Positions 9,260 through 18,016 of a stretch of 47,165 bases of DNA are shown piece after piece; positions within the stretch are counted from its first letter, which is position 1; every line of letters begins with the position of its first letter. The DNA is from Streptomyces sp. TRM68367. Lineage in GTDB: Bacteria; Actinomycetota; Actinomycetes; Streptomycetales; Streptomycetaceae. The stretch is taken from contig NZ_JACTVI010000064.1 in NCBI RefSeq assembly GCF_014495685.1, positions 1-47,165 on the forward strand. Direction: 5' to 3'. The translations under genes and the position numbers were made by a program. Below the pieces are notes generated by a model. The model ran no database searches, was not told where the DNA came from, and saw only the letters and a list, made by a program, of their open reading frames with translations.

Positions 9260-9706
9260 TTACGCCACGTTCACGCGCTGACCGGGCGGGGCCGCTTCCA
9301 GCCACGCGAGGAAACCGGTCAGTGCGTCCTCGCTCATGGCGAGTTCCAGCCGCGTGCCCCTGTGCAGACAGGCGAGGACCACATGGTCGGACAGCAGCGC
9401 CAGCTCCTCCTCACCGTCGGGGACGCGACGGCCGGCCACCTCGATCGCGGAGCGCTCCAGGACGCGGCGCGGGCGGGGCGAGTACGAGAAGACGCGGAAC
9501 CATTCGACGCGGTCGCCGTTGTAACGGGCCACCCCGTAGGCCCAGCCCTTGCCGCCGGCGTCACCCTTCTCCGGGGCGTCCCAGCGCAGACTGCAGTCGA
9601 ACGTGCCGCCGGAGCGCTGGATGAGCCTGCGGCGCAGACCGAAGACGAACAGTCCCACCACCACGAGGGCGACGACAATTCCGCACACAGTCAGAGCGAG
9701 GACCAT
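9260..9706 (-). CDS. DUF2550 family membrane-anchored protein
   Basis: The product has 148 residues with one N-terminal transmembrane helix (LALTVCGIVVALVVVGLFVF). A cytoplasmic domain with conserved aromatic and Arg positions follows (FDCSLRW, WAYGVARYNGDRVEWFRVFS, ELAMSEDALTGFLAWLEA). This is the DUF2550 layout of actinobacteria, where the gene regularly follows atpC; its function is unknown. The ATG at 9706 is preferred over the GTG at 9712 because the GAGGAGG ribosome-binding site is better spaced for it. A strong hairpin separates it from the ATP synthase operon, so it is probably transcribed on its own. Confidence 0.88.
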   Translation of the reverse strand: MVLALTVCGIVVALVVVGLFVFGLRRRLIQRSGGTFDCSLRWDAPEKGDAGGKGWAYGVARYNGDRVEWFRVFSYSPRPRRVLERSAIEVAGRRVPDGEEELALLSDHVVLACLHRGTRLELAMSEDALTGFLAWLEAAPPGQRVNVA

Positions 9707-9762
9707 CGGCACCGACCTCCTCGTCTCCTAGGTAACGGAACGGAAAAGACTCCCACATCTGC

Positions 9763-9810
9763 CTCAGCCGCGGCTGGGTCCGGATCGCTCCGGTCCCAGC
9801 CGCGGCTGAG
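9763..9810 (-). terminator. Strong hairpin terminator after atpC
   Basis: The outer arms CTCAGCCGCGGCTGGG (9763-9778) and its exact complement pair over 16 bp. The stem continues past one mismatch through CCGG, leaving a short loop. It lies 50 bases downstream of the atpC stop and 57 bases before the DUF2550 start, so it most likely ends the atp transcript. There is no T-run, as is common in Streptomyces. Confidence 0.75.
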
Positions 9811-9861
9811 TGACGTCATCGCACGCTCCCAGAGCCTAAGGCCTGGGAGGCGCACCCACGG

Positions 9862-10239
9862 TCAGCGCGTGGCGGTCGCCGCCCGCAGTCGAACGTCCGC
9901 ACGGCGCTCGGCCGTGGCGTCGCCCTCCGCCTTCGCGAGCTCCAGCTCCCGCTCCGCGCGCTGGACGTCGATCTCGTCCGACAGCTCGGCGATCTCGGCC
10001 AGCAGGGACAGCTTGTCGTCCGCGAACGAGATGAAACCGCCGTGCACCGCGGCGACGACCGTTCCACCGTCACTCGTACGGATGGTCACGGGGCCCGACT
10101 CCAGCACACCGAGCAGCGGCTGGTGACCGGGCATGACGCCGATGTCGCCGGACGTGGTGCGCGCGACGACCAGAGTGGCCTGGCCCGACCAGACCTCACG
10201 GTCGGCGGCGACCAGCGCGACGTGCAGCTCAGCAGCCAA
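9862..10239 (-). CDS. atpC: F1Fo ATP synthase subunit epsilon
   Basis: The 125-residue product is the epsilon subunit of the central stalk. It couples rotor turning to catalysis and can inhibit ATP hydrolysis. The N-terminal beta sandwich is clear (MAAELHVALVAADREVWSG, GDIGVMPGHQPLLGVLESG, VAAVHGGFISF). The C-terminal helical part is short and Ala/Glu/Arg rich (EIDVQRAERELELAKAEGDA). It is the last gene of the atp operon, 110 bases after atpD, with a small hairpin in the gap and a terminator downstream. Length and ending fit actinobacterial AtpC. Confidence 0.97.
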   Translation of the reverse strand: MAAELHVALVAADREVWSGQATLVVARTTSGDIGVMPGHQPLLGVLESGPVTIRTSDGGTVVAAVHGGFISFADDKLSLLAEIAELSDEIDVQRAERELELAKAEGDATAERRADVRLRAATATR

Positions 10240-10258
10240 GGGTGGCTCCTCAGGTCAC

Positions 10259-10280
10259 CACCCGGCGGTTCTGCCGGGTG
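10259..10280 (-). other. Intercistronic hairpin between atpD and atpC
   Basis: The arms CACCCGGC and GCCGGGTG pair perfectly around a six-base loop. The hairpin lies about 20 bases upstream of the atpC start, where it could protect upstream mRNA or restrict epsilon translation. Confidence 0.5.
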
Positions 10281-10349
10281 TTGGTTACAAGTCTAGTAGG
10301 CGTGAGTGAGGGGGCGGGACGCGCCCGCCCCCTGCTCGAGAACACCGGG

Positions 10350-11786
<1,437 letters not shown>

Positions 11787-12704
11787 TTAGTAGTCACTCC
11801 CCGCGGTCGCGTCGGCCAGAGCACTGGCGCCACCGACGATCTCGCTGATTTCCTGGGTGATTTCGGCCTGGCGGGCCTGGTTGGCAAGCCGGGTGAGCGT
11901 GTCGATGAGCTCACCGGCGTTGTCCGTGGCCGACTTCATCGCGCGCCGCGTGGCAGCGTGCTTCGAAGCGGCCGACTGGAGCAGCGCGTTGTAGATACGG
12001 CTCTCCACGTACCGCGGCAGCAGTGCGTCGAGGACGTCCTCCGCCGACGGCTCGAAGTCGAACAGCGGCAGGATCTCGCCCTTGGGCGCCGCCTCGGCCG
12101 CGACCTCGTCGAGACGCAGCGGCAGCAGCCGGGTATCGACCGCCGTCTGCGTCATCATCGACACGAACTCGGTGTAGACGATGTGGAGTTCGTCCACGCC
12201 GCCGTCCGCCGTCTCCGTCTCGATCGCCTCGATCAGCGGCGCCGCGACCTTCTTGGCGTCCGCGTACGCAGGGTCGTCGGTGAAGCCCGTGAACGACTGC
12301 GCGATCTTGCGCTCGCGGAAGTTGTAGTGGGCCACACCACGGCGGCCGACGATGTAGATGTCGACCTCCTTGCCCTCGCGCTCGAGCCGCTCGGTGAGCT
12401 GCTCCGCCGTCTTGATCGCGTTGGCGTTGAAGGCCCCGGCCAGACCACGGTCGCTCGTCAGGAGCAGCACCGCGGCGCGGGTCGGGTTCTCGGCCTCCGT
12501 GGTCAGCGGATGCTTGGTGTTCGAGCCGGTGGCGACCGCCGTGACCGCGCGGGTGAGCTCGGTCGCGTACGGCGTGGAGGCCGCCACCTTGCGCTGCGCC
12601 TTGACGACGCGCGAGGCGGCGATCATCTCCATCGCCTTGGTGATCTTCTTGGTCGCCGAGACGGTTTTGATGCGACGCTTGTAGACCCGGAGCTGGGCTC
12701 CCAT
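11787..12704 (-). CDS. atpG: F1Fo ATP synthase subunit gamma
   Basis: The 305-residue gamma subunit is the rotating shaft inside the F1 hexamer. Its N-terminal helix is typical (LRVYKRRIKTVSATKKITKA) and so is the C-terminal helix (SAASKHAATRRAMKSATDNA through RQAEITQEISEIVGG). An acidic extra segment around residues 195-220, seen in actinobacterial gamma subunits, is present. It starts 20 bases after atpA ends and ends exactly at the atpD start codon, within the operon. Confidence 0.98.
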   Translation of the reverse strand: MGAQLRVYKRRIKTVSATKKITKAMEMIAASRVVKAQRKVAASTPYATELTRAVTAVATGSNTKHPLTTEAENPTRAAVLLLTSDRGLAGAFNANAIKTAEQLTERLEREGKEVDIYIVGRRGVAHYNFRERKIAQSFTGFTDDPAYADAKKVAAPLIEAIETETADGGVDELHIVYTEFVSMMTQTAVDTRLLPLRLDEVAAEAAPKGEILPLFDFEPSAEDVLDALLPRYVESRIYNALLQSAASKHAATRRAMKSATDNAGELIDTLTRLANQARQAEITQEISEIVGGASALADATAGSDY

Positions 12705-12724
12705 GAGTCAGGTCCCTTCCGTCG

Positions 12725-14317
12725 TCACTTGCCGGCGGCGGCCGGGGCGTCCTCGCCGAGCAGCTTGCCGTCGGCCGTCTCGAACTGCTTCTTGAACTCC
12801 ACGACGGCGTCGGACATGGCCTGGATCGTGTCGTCGGACATCTTGCCGCCCTCGCGGATGGAGGTCATGAGGCCCTGCTCCTTGCGGTGCATGTACTCAA
12901 GGAGCTCCCGCTCGAAGCGGCGGATGTCCACGACCGGCACGTCGTCCATGCGGCCGGTGGTACCGGCCCAGATGGAGACGACCTGGTCCTCGGTGGCCAT
13001 CGGCGAGTACTGGTCCTGCTTCAGCAGCTCGACCATGCGCTGACCGCGCTCCAGCTGCGCCTTGGACGCGGCGTCCAGGTCGGACCCGAAGGCGGCGAAC
13101 GCCTCCAGCTCACGGAACTGGGCGAGGTCCACACGCAGGCGGCCGGAGACCTGGCGGATCGCCTTGTGCTGAGCGGAGCCACCGACTCGGGAGACGGAGA
13201 TACCGACGTTCAGGGCCGGACGCTGACCGGCGTTGAACAGGTCGGACTCCAGGAAGCACTGGCCGTCGGTGATGGAGATGACGTTGGTCGGGATGAACGC
13301 CGAGACGTCGTTGGCCTTGGTCTCGACGATCGGCAGACCGGTCATCGAGCCGGCACCCATGTCGTCGGAGAGCTTGGCGCAGCGCTCCAGCAGCCGGGAG
13401 TGCAGGTAGAAGACGTCACCCGGGTAGGCCTCACGGCCCGGCGGGCGGCGCAGCAGCAGGGAGACGGCGCGGTAGGCGTCGGCCTGCTTGGACAGGTCGT
13501 CGAAGATGATCAGGACGTGCTTGCCCTGGTACATCCACTGCTGGCCGATGGCCGAGCCGGTGTACGGCGCGAGGTACTTGAAGCCGGCCGGGTCGGACGC
13601 CGGGGAGGCGACGATGGTCGTGTACTCCAGGGCGCCGTTCTCCTCCAGCGCGCGGCGGACCGACGCGATGGTGGAGCCCTTCTGGCCGATGGCGACGTAG
13701 ATGCAGCGGACCTGCTTGTTCGGGTCGCCGGAGCGCCAGTTGTCGCGCTGGTTGATGATCGTGTCGACGGCCAGCGCGGTCTTGCCGGTCTGGCGGTCGC
13801 CGATGATCAGCTGGCGCTGTCCGCGGCCGATCGGGGTCATGGTGTCGACGGCCTTGTAGCCCGTCTCCATCGGCTCGTGCACCGACTTACGGGCCATGAC
13901 GCCCGGAGCCTGCAGCTCGAGGGCGCGACGGCTGTCGGTCTCGATCTCGCCGAGGCCGTCGATCGGGGTGCCGAGGGGGTCGACCACGCGGCCGAGGTAG
14001 CCCTCGCCGACGGGGACGGACAGGACCTCACCGGTGCGCTGCACCGGCTGGCCCTCCTCGATGCCGCTGAACTCGCCGAGGATGATGGCACCGATCTCCC
14101 GCTCCTCGAGGTTGAGGGCGAGGCCGAGGGTGCCGTCCTCGAACTTCAGCAACTCGTTGGCCATGGTCGAGGGCAGGCCTTCGACCTTCGCGATACCGTC
14201 GCCGGCAAAGGTGACCGTACCGACCTCCTCGCGCGAGGCCGCGTCCGGCTTGTACGCCTGGACGAAGTTCTCCAGCGCGTCCCGGATCTCCTCCGGCCGG
14301 ATCGTGAGCTCCGCCAT
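12725..14317 (-). CDS. atpA: F1Fo ATP synthase subunit alpha
   Basis: The alpha subunit (530 residues from the ATG at 14317) contributes the non-catalytic nucleotide sites and the Arg finger. The Walker A loop GDRQTGKT lies at 173-180, and the VLIIFDDLSKQADAYRAVSL segment is the Walker B region. The Arg-finger region (SRVGGSAQHKAI) is intact. I start at MAELTIRPEEIRDAL because this is the conserved alpha N-terminus; the upstream in-frame extension reads through the non-coding hairpin region. The C-terminal tail ends in a low-complexity Ala/Asp stretch normal for Streptomyces. Confidence 0.98.
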   Translation of the reverse strand: MAELTIRPEEIRDALENFVQAYKPDAASREEVGTVTFAGDGIAKVEGLPSTMANELLKFEDGTLGLALNLEEREIGAIILGEFSGIEEGQPVQRTGEVLSVPVGEGYLGRVVDPLGTPIDGLGEIETDSRRALELQAPGVMARKSVHEPMETGYKAVDTMTPIGRGQRQLIIGDRQTGKTALAVDTIINQRDNWRSGDPNKQVRCIYVAIGQKGSTIASVRRALEENGALEYTTIVASPASDPAGFKYLAPYTGSAIGQQWMYQGKHVLIIFDDLSKQADAYRAVSLLLRRPPGREAYPGDVFYLHSRLLERCAKLSDDMGAGSMTGLPIVETKANDVSAFIPTNVISITDGQCFLESDLFNAGQRPALNVGISVSRVGGSAQHKAIRQVSGRLRVDLAQFRELEAFAAFGSDLDAASKAQLERGQRMVELLKQDQYSPMATEDQVVSIWAGTTGRMDDVPVVDIRRFERELLEYMHRKEQGLMTSIREGGKMSDDTIQAMSDAVVEFKKQFETADGKLLGEDAPAAAGK

Positions 14318-14462
14318 CTGGGTTCCCTGCTCTCCTTGTTGGGCCCGAAGTTTCACTTGGGGGGTTGGGGGACTCCCCCCAAAGGAGGTGAATCCTCTGC
14401 ACGGCCCAACCAGGGCCGTAAGTACGACTTGCGTGTTCAGTTGCCGCGGCTGACCGTGGTCG
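14318..14462 (-). other. atpH-atpA intercistronic gap with G/C-run hairpin
   Basis: This is the longest gap inside the atp operon apart from the atpI-atpB gap (145 bases). TTGGGGGACTCCCCCCAA at 14365-14382 folds into a tight stem with a very short loop. It may set the relative level of the F1 subunits (three alpha, three beta) against the single delta subunit by processing or partial termination; that function is inferred. Confidence 0.5.
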
Positions 14463-15284
14463 TCAGCTCGCCATTCGGCGGCCGGCGTCCTCGATGCGGT
14501 CCGCGATGGAGCCGTTGATGAGCTCGTCACCGACCCGCACCCGGATCCCGCCGACGACCTCGGGGTCCACGTCGAGGTTGAGGTGCATCCTGCGCCCGTA
14601 GAGCTTGGCGAGGGCGGCGCCCAGGCGCTGCTTCTGCGGGTCGCTCAGCGGCACCGCCGAGGTGACGACGGCGACCGTCCGGTCCCGGCGCTCGGCGGCG
14701 AGCCTCGACAACGACTCCAGTCCCGCTTCCAGGCTACGTCCCCGCGGCGCGGTCACAAGACGCGTCACAAGACGCTCGGTCACCACGGCCGCCCTGCCGC
14801 CGAGCAGACTGCGCAGCAGCTCGCTCTTGGCCGAGGTGGTGGCCTTGCGGTCGGTCAGCGCGGCGCGCAGCCCGATGCTGGAGGAGACGATCCGGGCGAA
14901 CCGGAACAGCTCGTCCTCGACGTCGTCGAGCGTGCCCGACCGCTGCGCGGCGGTGAAGTCGGCGATGTTCGCCAGCTCCTCCAGCGCGTCCACCAGGTCG
15001 CGGGACTGCGACCAGCGGGAGCGCACCATGCCGGACAGCAGGTCGGTCGCCTCGCCGCCGACCTGGCCGGCGAGCAGGCGCTGGACCAGCTCGGCCTTGG
15101 CCTCACCGGCCTGCGCCGGGTCGGTCAGGACCCGACGCAAGCTGACCTCGCGGTCGAGCAGCGCGGTGACGGCGGCCAGCTCGTCGGCGAGCCGTCCCGC
15201 GTCCACGGACGTGGAGTCGGTCAGCGCGTCGACACGCTCACGGGCGGCTGCCAGGGCCTCGCGGCTCGCTCCGTGGGCAGTCAT
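14463..15284 (-). CDS. atpH: F1Fo ATP synthase subunit delta
   Basis: The delta subunit (273 residues) links F1 to the peripheral stalk. Actinobacterial AtpH is longer than the 180-residue E. coli protein, and this one fits that longer form. The N-terminal half has a repetitive helical region (LDREVSLRRVLTDPAQAGEA, LVDALEELANIADF). The C-terminal half is the classical OSCP/delta domain, with VTSAVPLSDPQKQRLGAAL and the signature VVGGIRVRVGDELINGSI near the end. Its ATG overlaps the atpF stop by four bases (ATGA), a sign of coupled translation. Confidence 0.97.
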   Translation of the reverse strand: MTAHGASREALAAARERVDALTDSTSVDAGRLADELAAVTALLDREVSLRRVLTDPAQAGEAKAELVQRLLAGQVGGEATDLLSGMVRSRWSQSRDLVDALEELANIADFTAAQRSGTLDDVEDELFRFARIVSSSIGLRAALTDRKATTSAKSELLRSLLGGRAAVVTERLVTRLVTAPRGRSLEAGLESLSRLAAERRDRTVAVVTSAVPLSDPQKQRLGAALAKLYGRRMHLNLDVDPEVVGGIRVRVGDELINGSIADRIEDAGRRMAS

Positions 15285-15838
15285 CGCGTGGCCTCGGCCT
15301 TCGTCGCCTTCTCGTCGAGTTCGTCGAGGAAGCGGTCGATCACGCGGCTCTGCCGGGCGTGGTCCTCAAGGGACTCGCCGACGAGCTTGCCGGCCAGCTC
15401 CGTGGCGAGCTTGCCGACGTCCTGCCGCAGCGAGGACGCGGCGGCCTTGCGGTCGGCCTCGATCTGCGAGTGACCGGCAGCGATGATCTCTTCACGCTGC
15501 CGCTGGCCTTCCGCGCGCATCTCGGCGATGAGCGCGGCACCCTGCTCCTGCGCCTCCTGGCGCAGACGCGCGGCCTCGTGCCGGGCCTCGGCGAGCTGGG
15601 CCTTGTACTGCTCCAGAACGCTCTGGGCCTCGGTCTGAGCGGCCTCGGCCTTCTCGATACCGCCCTCGATGGCCTCGCGGCGCTCTTCCAGAACCTTGTT
15701 GATGTTCGGGAGCAGCTTCTTGGCGAGGAAGCCGAAGACGATGACGAAGGCGATCAGGCCGATGACGAGCTCGGGGATCGGCGGGACCAGGGGGTTTTCT
15801 GCCTCCCCGGTCGCCGCGATCGTGAGCAGCGGGCTCAT
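15281..15838 (-). CDS. atpF: F1Fo ATP synthase subunit b
   Basis: This 185-residue subunit forms the membrane-anchored peripheral stalk. One transmembrane helix (LVIGLIAFVIVFGFLAKKLL) is preceded by a short outer segment. From about residue 50 there is one long charged coiled coil (VLEERREAIEGGIEKAEAA, AEARHEAARLRQEAQEQG), which ends in the DELDEKATKAEATR tail. Gene position between atpE and atpH is standard. It is one of two coiled-coil genes in the operon; there is no separate b' gene. Confidence 0.98.
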   Translation of the reverse strand: MSPLLTIAATGEAENPLVPPIPELVIGLIAFVIVFGFLAKKLLPNINKVLEERREAIEGGIEKAEAAQTEAQSVLEQYKAQLAEARHEAARLRQEAQEQGAALIAEMRAEGQRQREEIIAAGHSQIEADRKAAASSLRQDVGKLATELAGKLVGESLEDHARQSRVIDRFLDELDEKATKAEATR

Positions 15839-15877
15839 GTGTGTGCCTTTCGTCTAGTCGGCTGGTCCGAGGGCGAT

Positions 15878-16108
15878 TTAGTTGTAGCCGTAGACGAAGG
15901 GCATGACCAGACCGATCAGGGCAAGCGCCTCACAGAAGGCGAAGCCGAGGATCTGGTTGGCACGGATCAGGCCGGCGGCCTCGGGCTGACGGGCCAGGGC
16001 CTGGGTGCCGTTACCGAAGATGATGCCGACGCCGACGCCGGGGCCGATGGCAGCGAGGCCGTAACCGATGGAGCCGAGCGAGCCGGTGACAGCGGCAAGG
16101 GTAGACAT
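15878..16108 (-). CDS. atpE: F1Fo ATP synthase subunit c
   Basis: The 76-residue hairpin protein forms the proton-driven ring. Two transmembrane helices are joined by the polar loop NGTQALARQPEA, whose RQP triad is conserved. The proton-carrying acid is the Glu in ILGFAFCEALALIGLVMPF on the second helix. A hairpin 26 bases upstream may raise or stabilise the message for this high-copy subunit. The length is close to other actinobacterial c subunits. Confidence 0.98.
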   Translation of the reverse strand: MSTLAAVTGSLGSIGYGLAAIGPGVGVGIIFGNGTQALARQPEAAGLIRANQILGFAFCEALALIGLVMPFVYGYN

Positions 16109-16133
16109 GCCAGTTCTTCCTTCTCTTTACGGA

Positions 16134-16154
16134 CCGGTGGGGGTTGGCCACCGG
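16134..16154 (-). other. Intercistronic hairpin between atpB and atpE
   Basis: CCGGTGG and CCACCGG pair perfectly around a seven-base G/T loop, a few dozen bases ahead of the atpE start. The position is where E. coli also uses mRNA structure to favour atpE translation; the role here is inferred. Confidence 0.5.
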
Positions 16155-16185
16155 ACGACTTGTGGGGGTCTTCAGGGGCGGTGGC

Positions 16186-17013
16186 TCAGTGGTGCTCGGC
16201 CATGGCGCCCTGAATGTAGGTGCACGTCAGCAGGACGAACACGTACGCCTGCAGGGCCTGGATGAACAGCTCGAAGGCGGTCATCACGATGACCATGACG
16301 AACGAGACACCCGCGTAGGCGATGCCGATCCCGTTGAGCATGTACCAGCTGGCGATCGTGAACAGCAGCAGCAGGGTGTGCCCGGCGAACATGTTCGCGA
16401 ACAGTCGCACGGCGTGCGTGAACGGGCGGATCAGCAGGTTCGAGAACAGCTCGATCGTCATCGACAGCGGCAGCACCGGGCCGAGCGTCTTGTCGTAGCC
16501 GGTGACGTTCTTCCAGAAGCCGACGAACCCCTGCCGCTTGAAGGTCAGCGAGACCCACGTGACGTAGACGATCAGGGCCAGGACCAGCGGGTAGGAGATG
16601 ATCCCCGTGACCGGGAACTGGGCGATCGGGATGATCGACCAGAGGTTCATCATCCAGACGAAGAAGAACAGCGAGACGACGAGCGGGACGTACTTCTCGC
16701 CCTCCTTCTTGCCGATCGTCTCGTAGACCACACCGCGCCGGATGAAGTCGTAGCCTGCCTCGGCGACCATCTGGAGCTTGCCGGGGACGACCTGCGGCCG
16801 GCGGAACGCGGTCCAGAAGAAGCCGACGATGATGACCGAGCCGAGCAGCGCCAGCAGCATCGTCTTGTTGAAGTACAGGTTGCTGTCCCCATCACCCAAC
16901 AGGGGCTGGAACAGGAACGAGTGCAGGCCCGGGGACACTTCGGTGAAGCCACACCCGTCGAAGAGGTGGCAGTTGGTGTCGAAGGCGAGCACCTGCGTCG
17001 GGTCAGCACTCAC
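16186..17013 (-). CDS. atpB: F1Fo ATP synthase subunit a
   Basis: The membrane subunit provides the proton half-channels. The product has 275 residues from the GTG at 17013, which is preceded by AAGGAG at ideal spacing; an ATG 36 bases upstream is less likely. The key helix contains the essential Arg in SNLLIRPFTHAVRLFANMFAGH. Five or six hydrophobic segments are visible, including MLLALLGSVIIVGFFWTAF near the start and AFELFIQALQAYVFVLLTCTY at the end. It is followed by atpE within the operon. Confidence 0.97.
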   Translation of the reverse strand: MSADPTQVLAFDTNCHLFDGCGFTEVSPGLHSFLFQPLLGDGDSNLYFNKTMLLALLGSVIIVGFFWTAFRRPQVVPGKLQMVAEAGYDFIRRGVVYETIGKKEGEKYVPLVVSLFFFVWMMNLWSIIPIAQFPVTGIISYPLVLALIVYVTWVSLTFKRQGFVGFWKNVTGYDKTLGPVLPLSMTIELFSNLLIRPFTHAVRLFANMFAGHTLLLLFTIASWYMLNGIGIAYAGVSFVMVIVMTAFELFIQALQAYVFVLLTCTYIQGAMAEHH

Positions 17014-17238
17014 CGCGGGCTCCTTCAGCGTGGCGCATAGGTACGGCAACCTCGTTGTGTCGGCGCGGCGAGCAGCCGCAGTTCGGCACGGGACTGGTGT
17101 TACGGATGTGGGGGCGGCTGTGGGGCATCAAGCCTCGCGATTGAGCAGGCGTCAGCTCAGATGCCCGCGCCCGCGATGCCGCAGTTGGCACCGGACGATA
17201 GCAGGATCTCTCATGCGTCTTTATTCCGGCCCTACCCC

Positions 17239-17685
17239 TCACGACGAGTGCCCCGTCTTTTCGGGCTTGTCGCCCGTCGGAGAGGCGCTGGAGTCGGGTT
17301 CGACGTAGAGGGTCTTGGCCTTCATGTGGGCCCGCGTCTGGGCGGCGATCCACACCAGGGTCGTGGCGAGCAGCGTGAACGCGAAGGCCCTCGGGTGGAA
17401 CAGCGTCGTGTTCTTGAACGCGGCCATGAAGATGAACAGCAGCAGGATCTGTGCCGCGTAGAGCATCAGGCCCATGGCCTGGAAGAGGTGCGGAAGCGAT
17501 TTGGCAGTGCGCTGCAGGACGTAGAGGCCGAGTCCCATGAAGAGGATCACGACCAGCGTTCCGACGACCGCTCCGGTCGCCCCCTTGCCGCCGGCGACGA
17601 CACCACTGACGACGGCGGCGACAGCGCCGACGGCAGCCGTGGGCACGGCAGCCTGGGCCAGGATCCGGACGTCATTGGACGGCAT
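17239..17685 (-). CDS. atpI: ATP synthase protein I (assembly-associated membrane protein)
   Basis: This 148-residue protein has four predicted membrane helices in two pairs (VPTAAVGAVAAVVSGVVAG, GAVVGTLVVILFMGLGLYVL, ILLLFIFMAAF, FAFTLLATTLVWIAA) and a short charged tail. AtpI proteins lead atp operons and are thought to help c-ring assembly or Mg handling; they are not part of the finished enzyme. A 225-base gap separates it from atpB, so a second promoter there is possible. The Rex-like operator lies about 125 bases upstream. Confidence 0.92.
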   Translation of the reverse strand: MPSNDVRILAQAAVPTAAVGAVAAVVSGVVAGGKGATGAVVGTLVVILFMGLGLYVLQRTAKSLPHLFQAMGLMLYAAQILLLFIFMAAFKNTTLFHPRAFAFTLLATTLVWIAAQTRAHMKAKTLYVEPDSSASPTGDKPEKTGHSS

Positions 17686-18016
17686 GGCGGCAACTCCGCT
17701 TTCGCAGGGGGCAGGGTGTCGTCATGGACGAGCGTAGTCCCGGGCCGAGGGGGGACCTCACACCAATGGACCGTCGCACCACGGCCCTTCGGCTCTATCC
17801 GGGGGGTTCTCGTGAACCGTATCACAAACTATTTGATGCAGTCTTTACCTGCCCGGTGTGCTCGGTGTCACACATGAGAGTGATGCTGCGCGTTTGTGCA
17901 AAAGCCGCGTCGACTTGTCTGATATAGGGCGCTTCGTCCTCCCAACCCAGCCCCATCCCAGCCCACGACTTGGCAATGCTCTCGCCAGATTCTTACCTTG
18001 GCGTCAGTACGGGAGG
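17686..18016 (-). promoter_or_regulatory. atp operon promoter region
   Basis: These 331 bases hold no gene. Reading leftward they contain a Rex-like palindrome (17810-17827) and, 13 bases further, a GGATAGAG segment (near 17792-17799) that could act as a -10 element. The ATP synthase operon starts at 17685. The right-hand part follows the stop of the upstream glycosyl-phosphate transferase gene. Confidence 0.5.
17810..17827. promoter_or_regulatory. Rex-type redox operator upstream of atpI
   Basis: The 18-base site matches the Rex consensus TTGTGAANNNNTTCACAA at 12 of the 14 defined positions (mismatches at positions 2 and 12). Rex is an NADH/NAD+ sensing repressor known in Streptomyces to control respiratory operons. 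The site sits just upstream of the best -10 candidate, so repression of ATP synthase when NADH/NAD+ is low would be logical. It also resembles a Crp-type GTGA-N6-TCAC site. Confidence 0.55.

Noticed and set aside
9217..9624. Plus-strand frame after the chitinase-type repeats
   Set aside because: Arg/Pro-rich and antisense to the DUF2550 gene; no signal peptide or chitinase motif.
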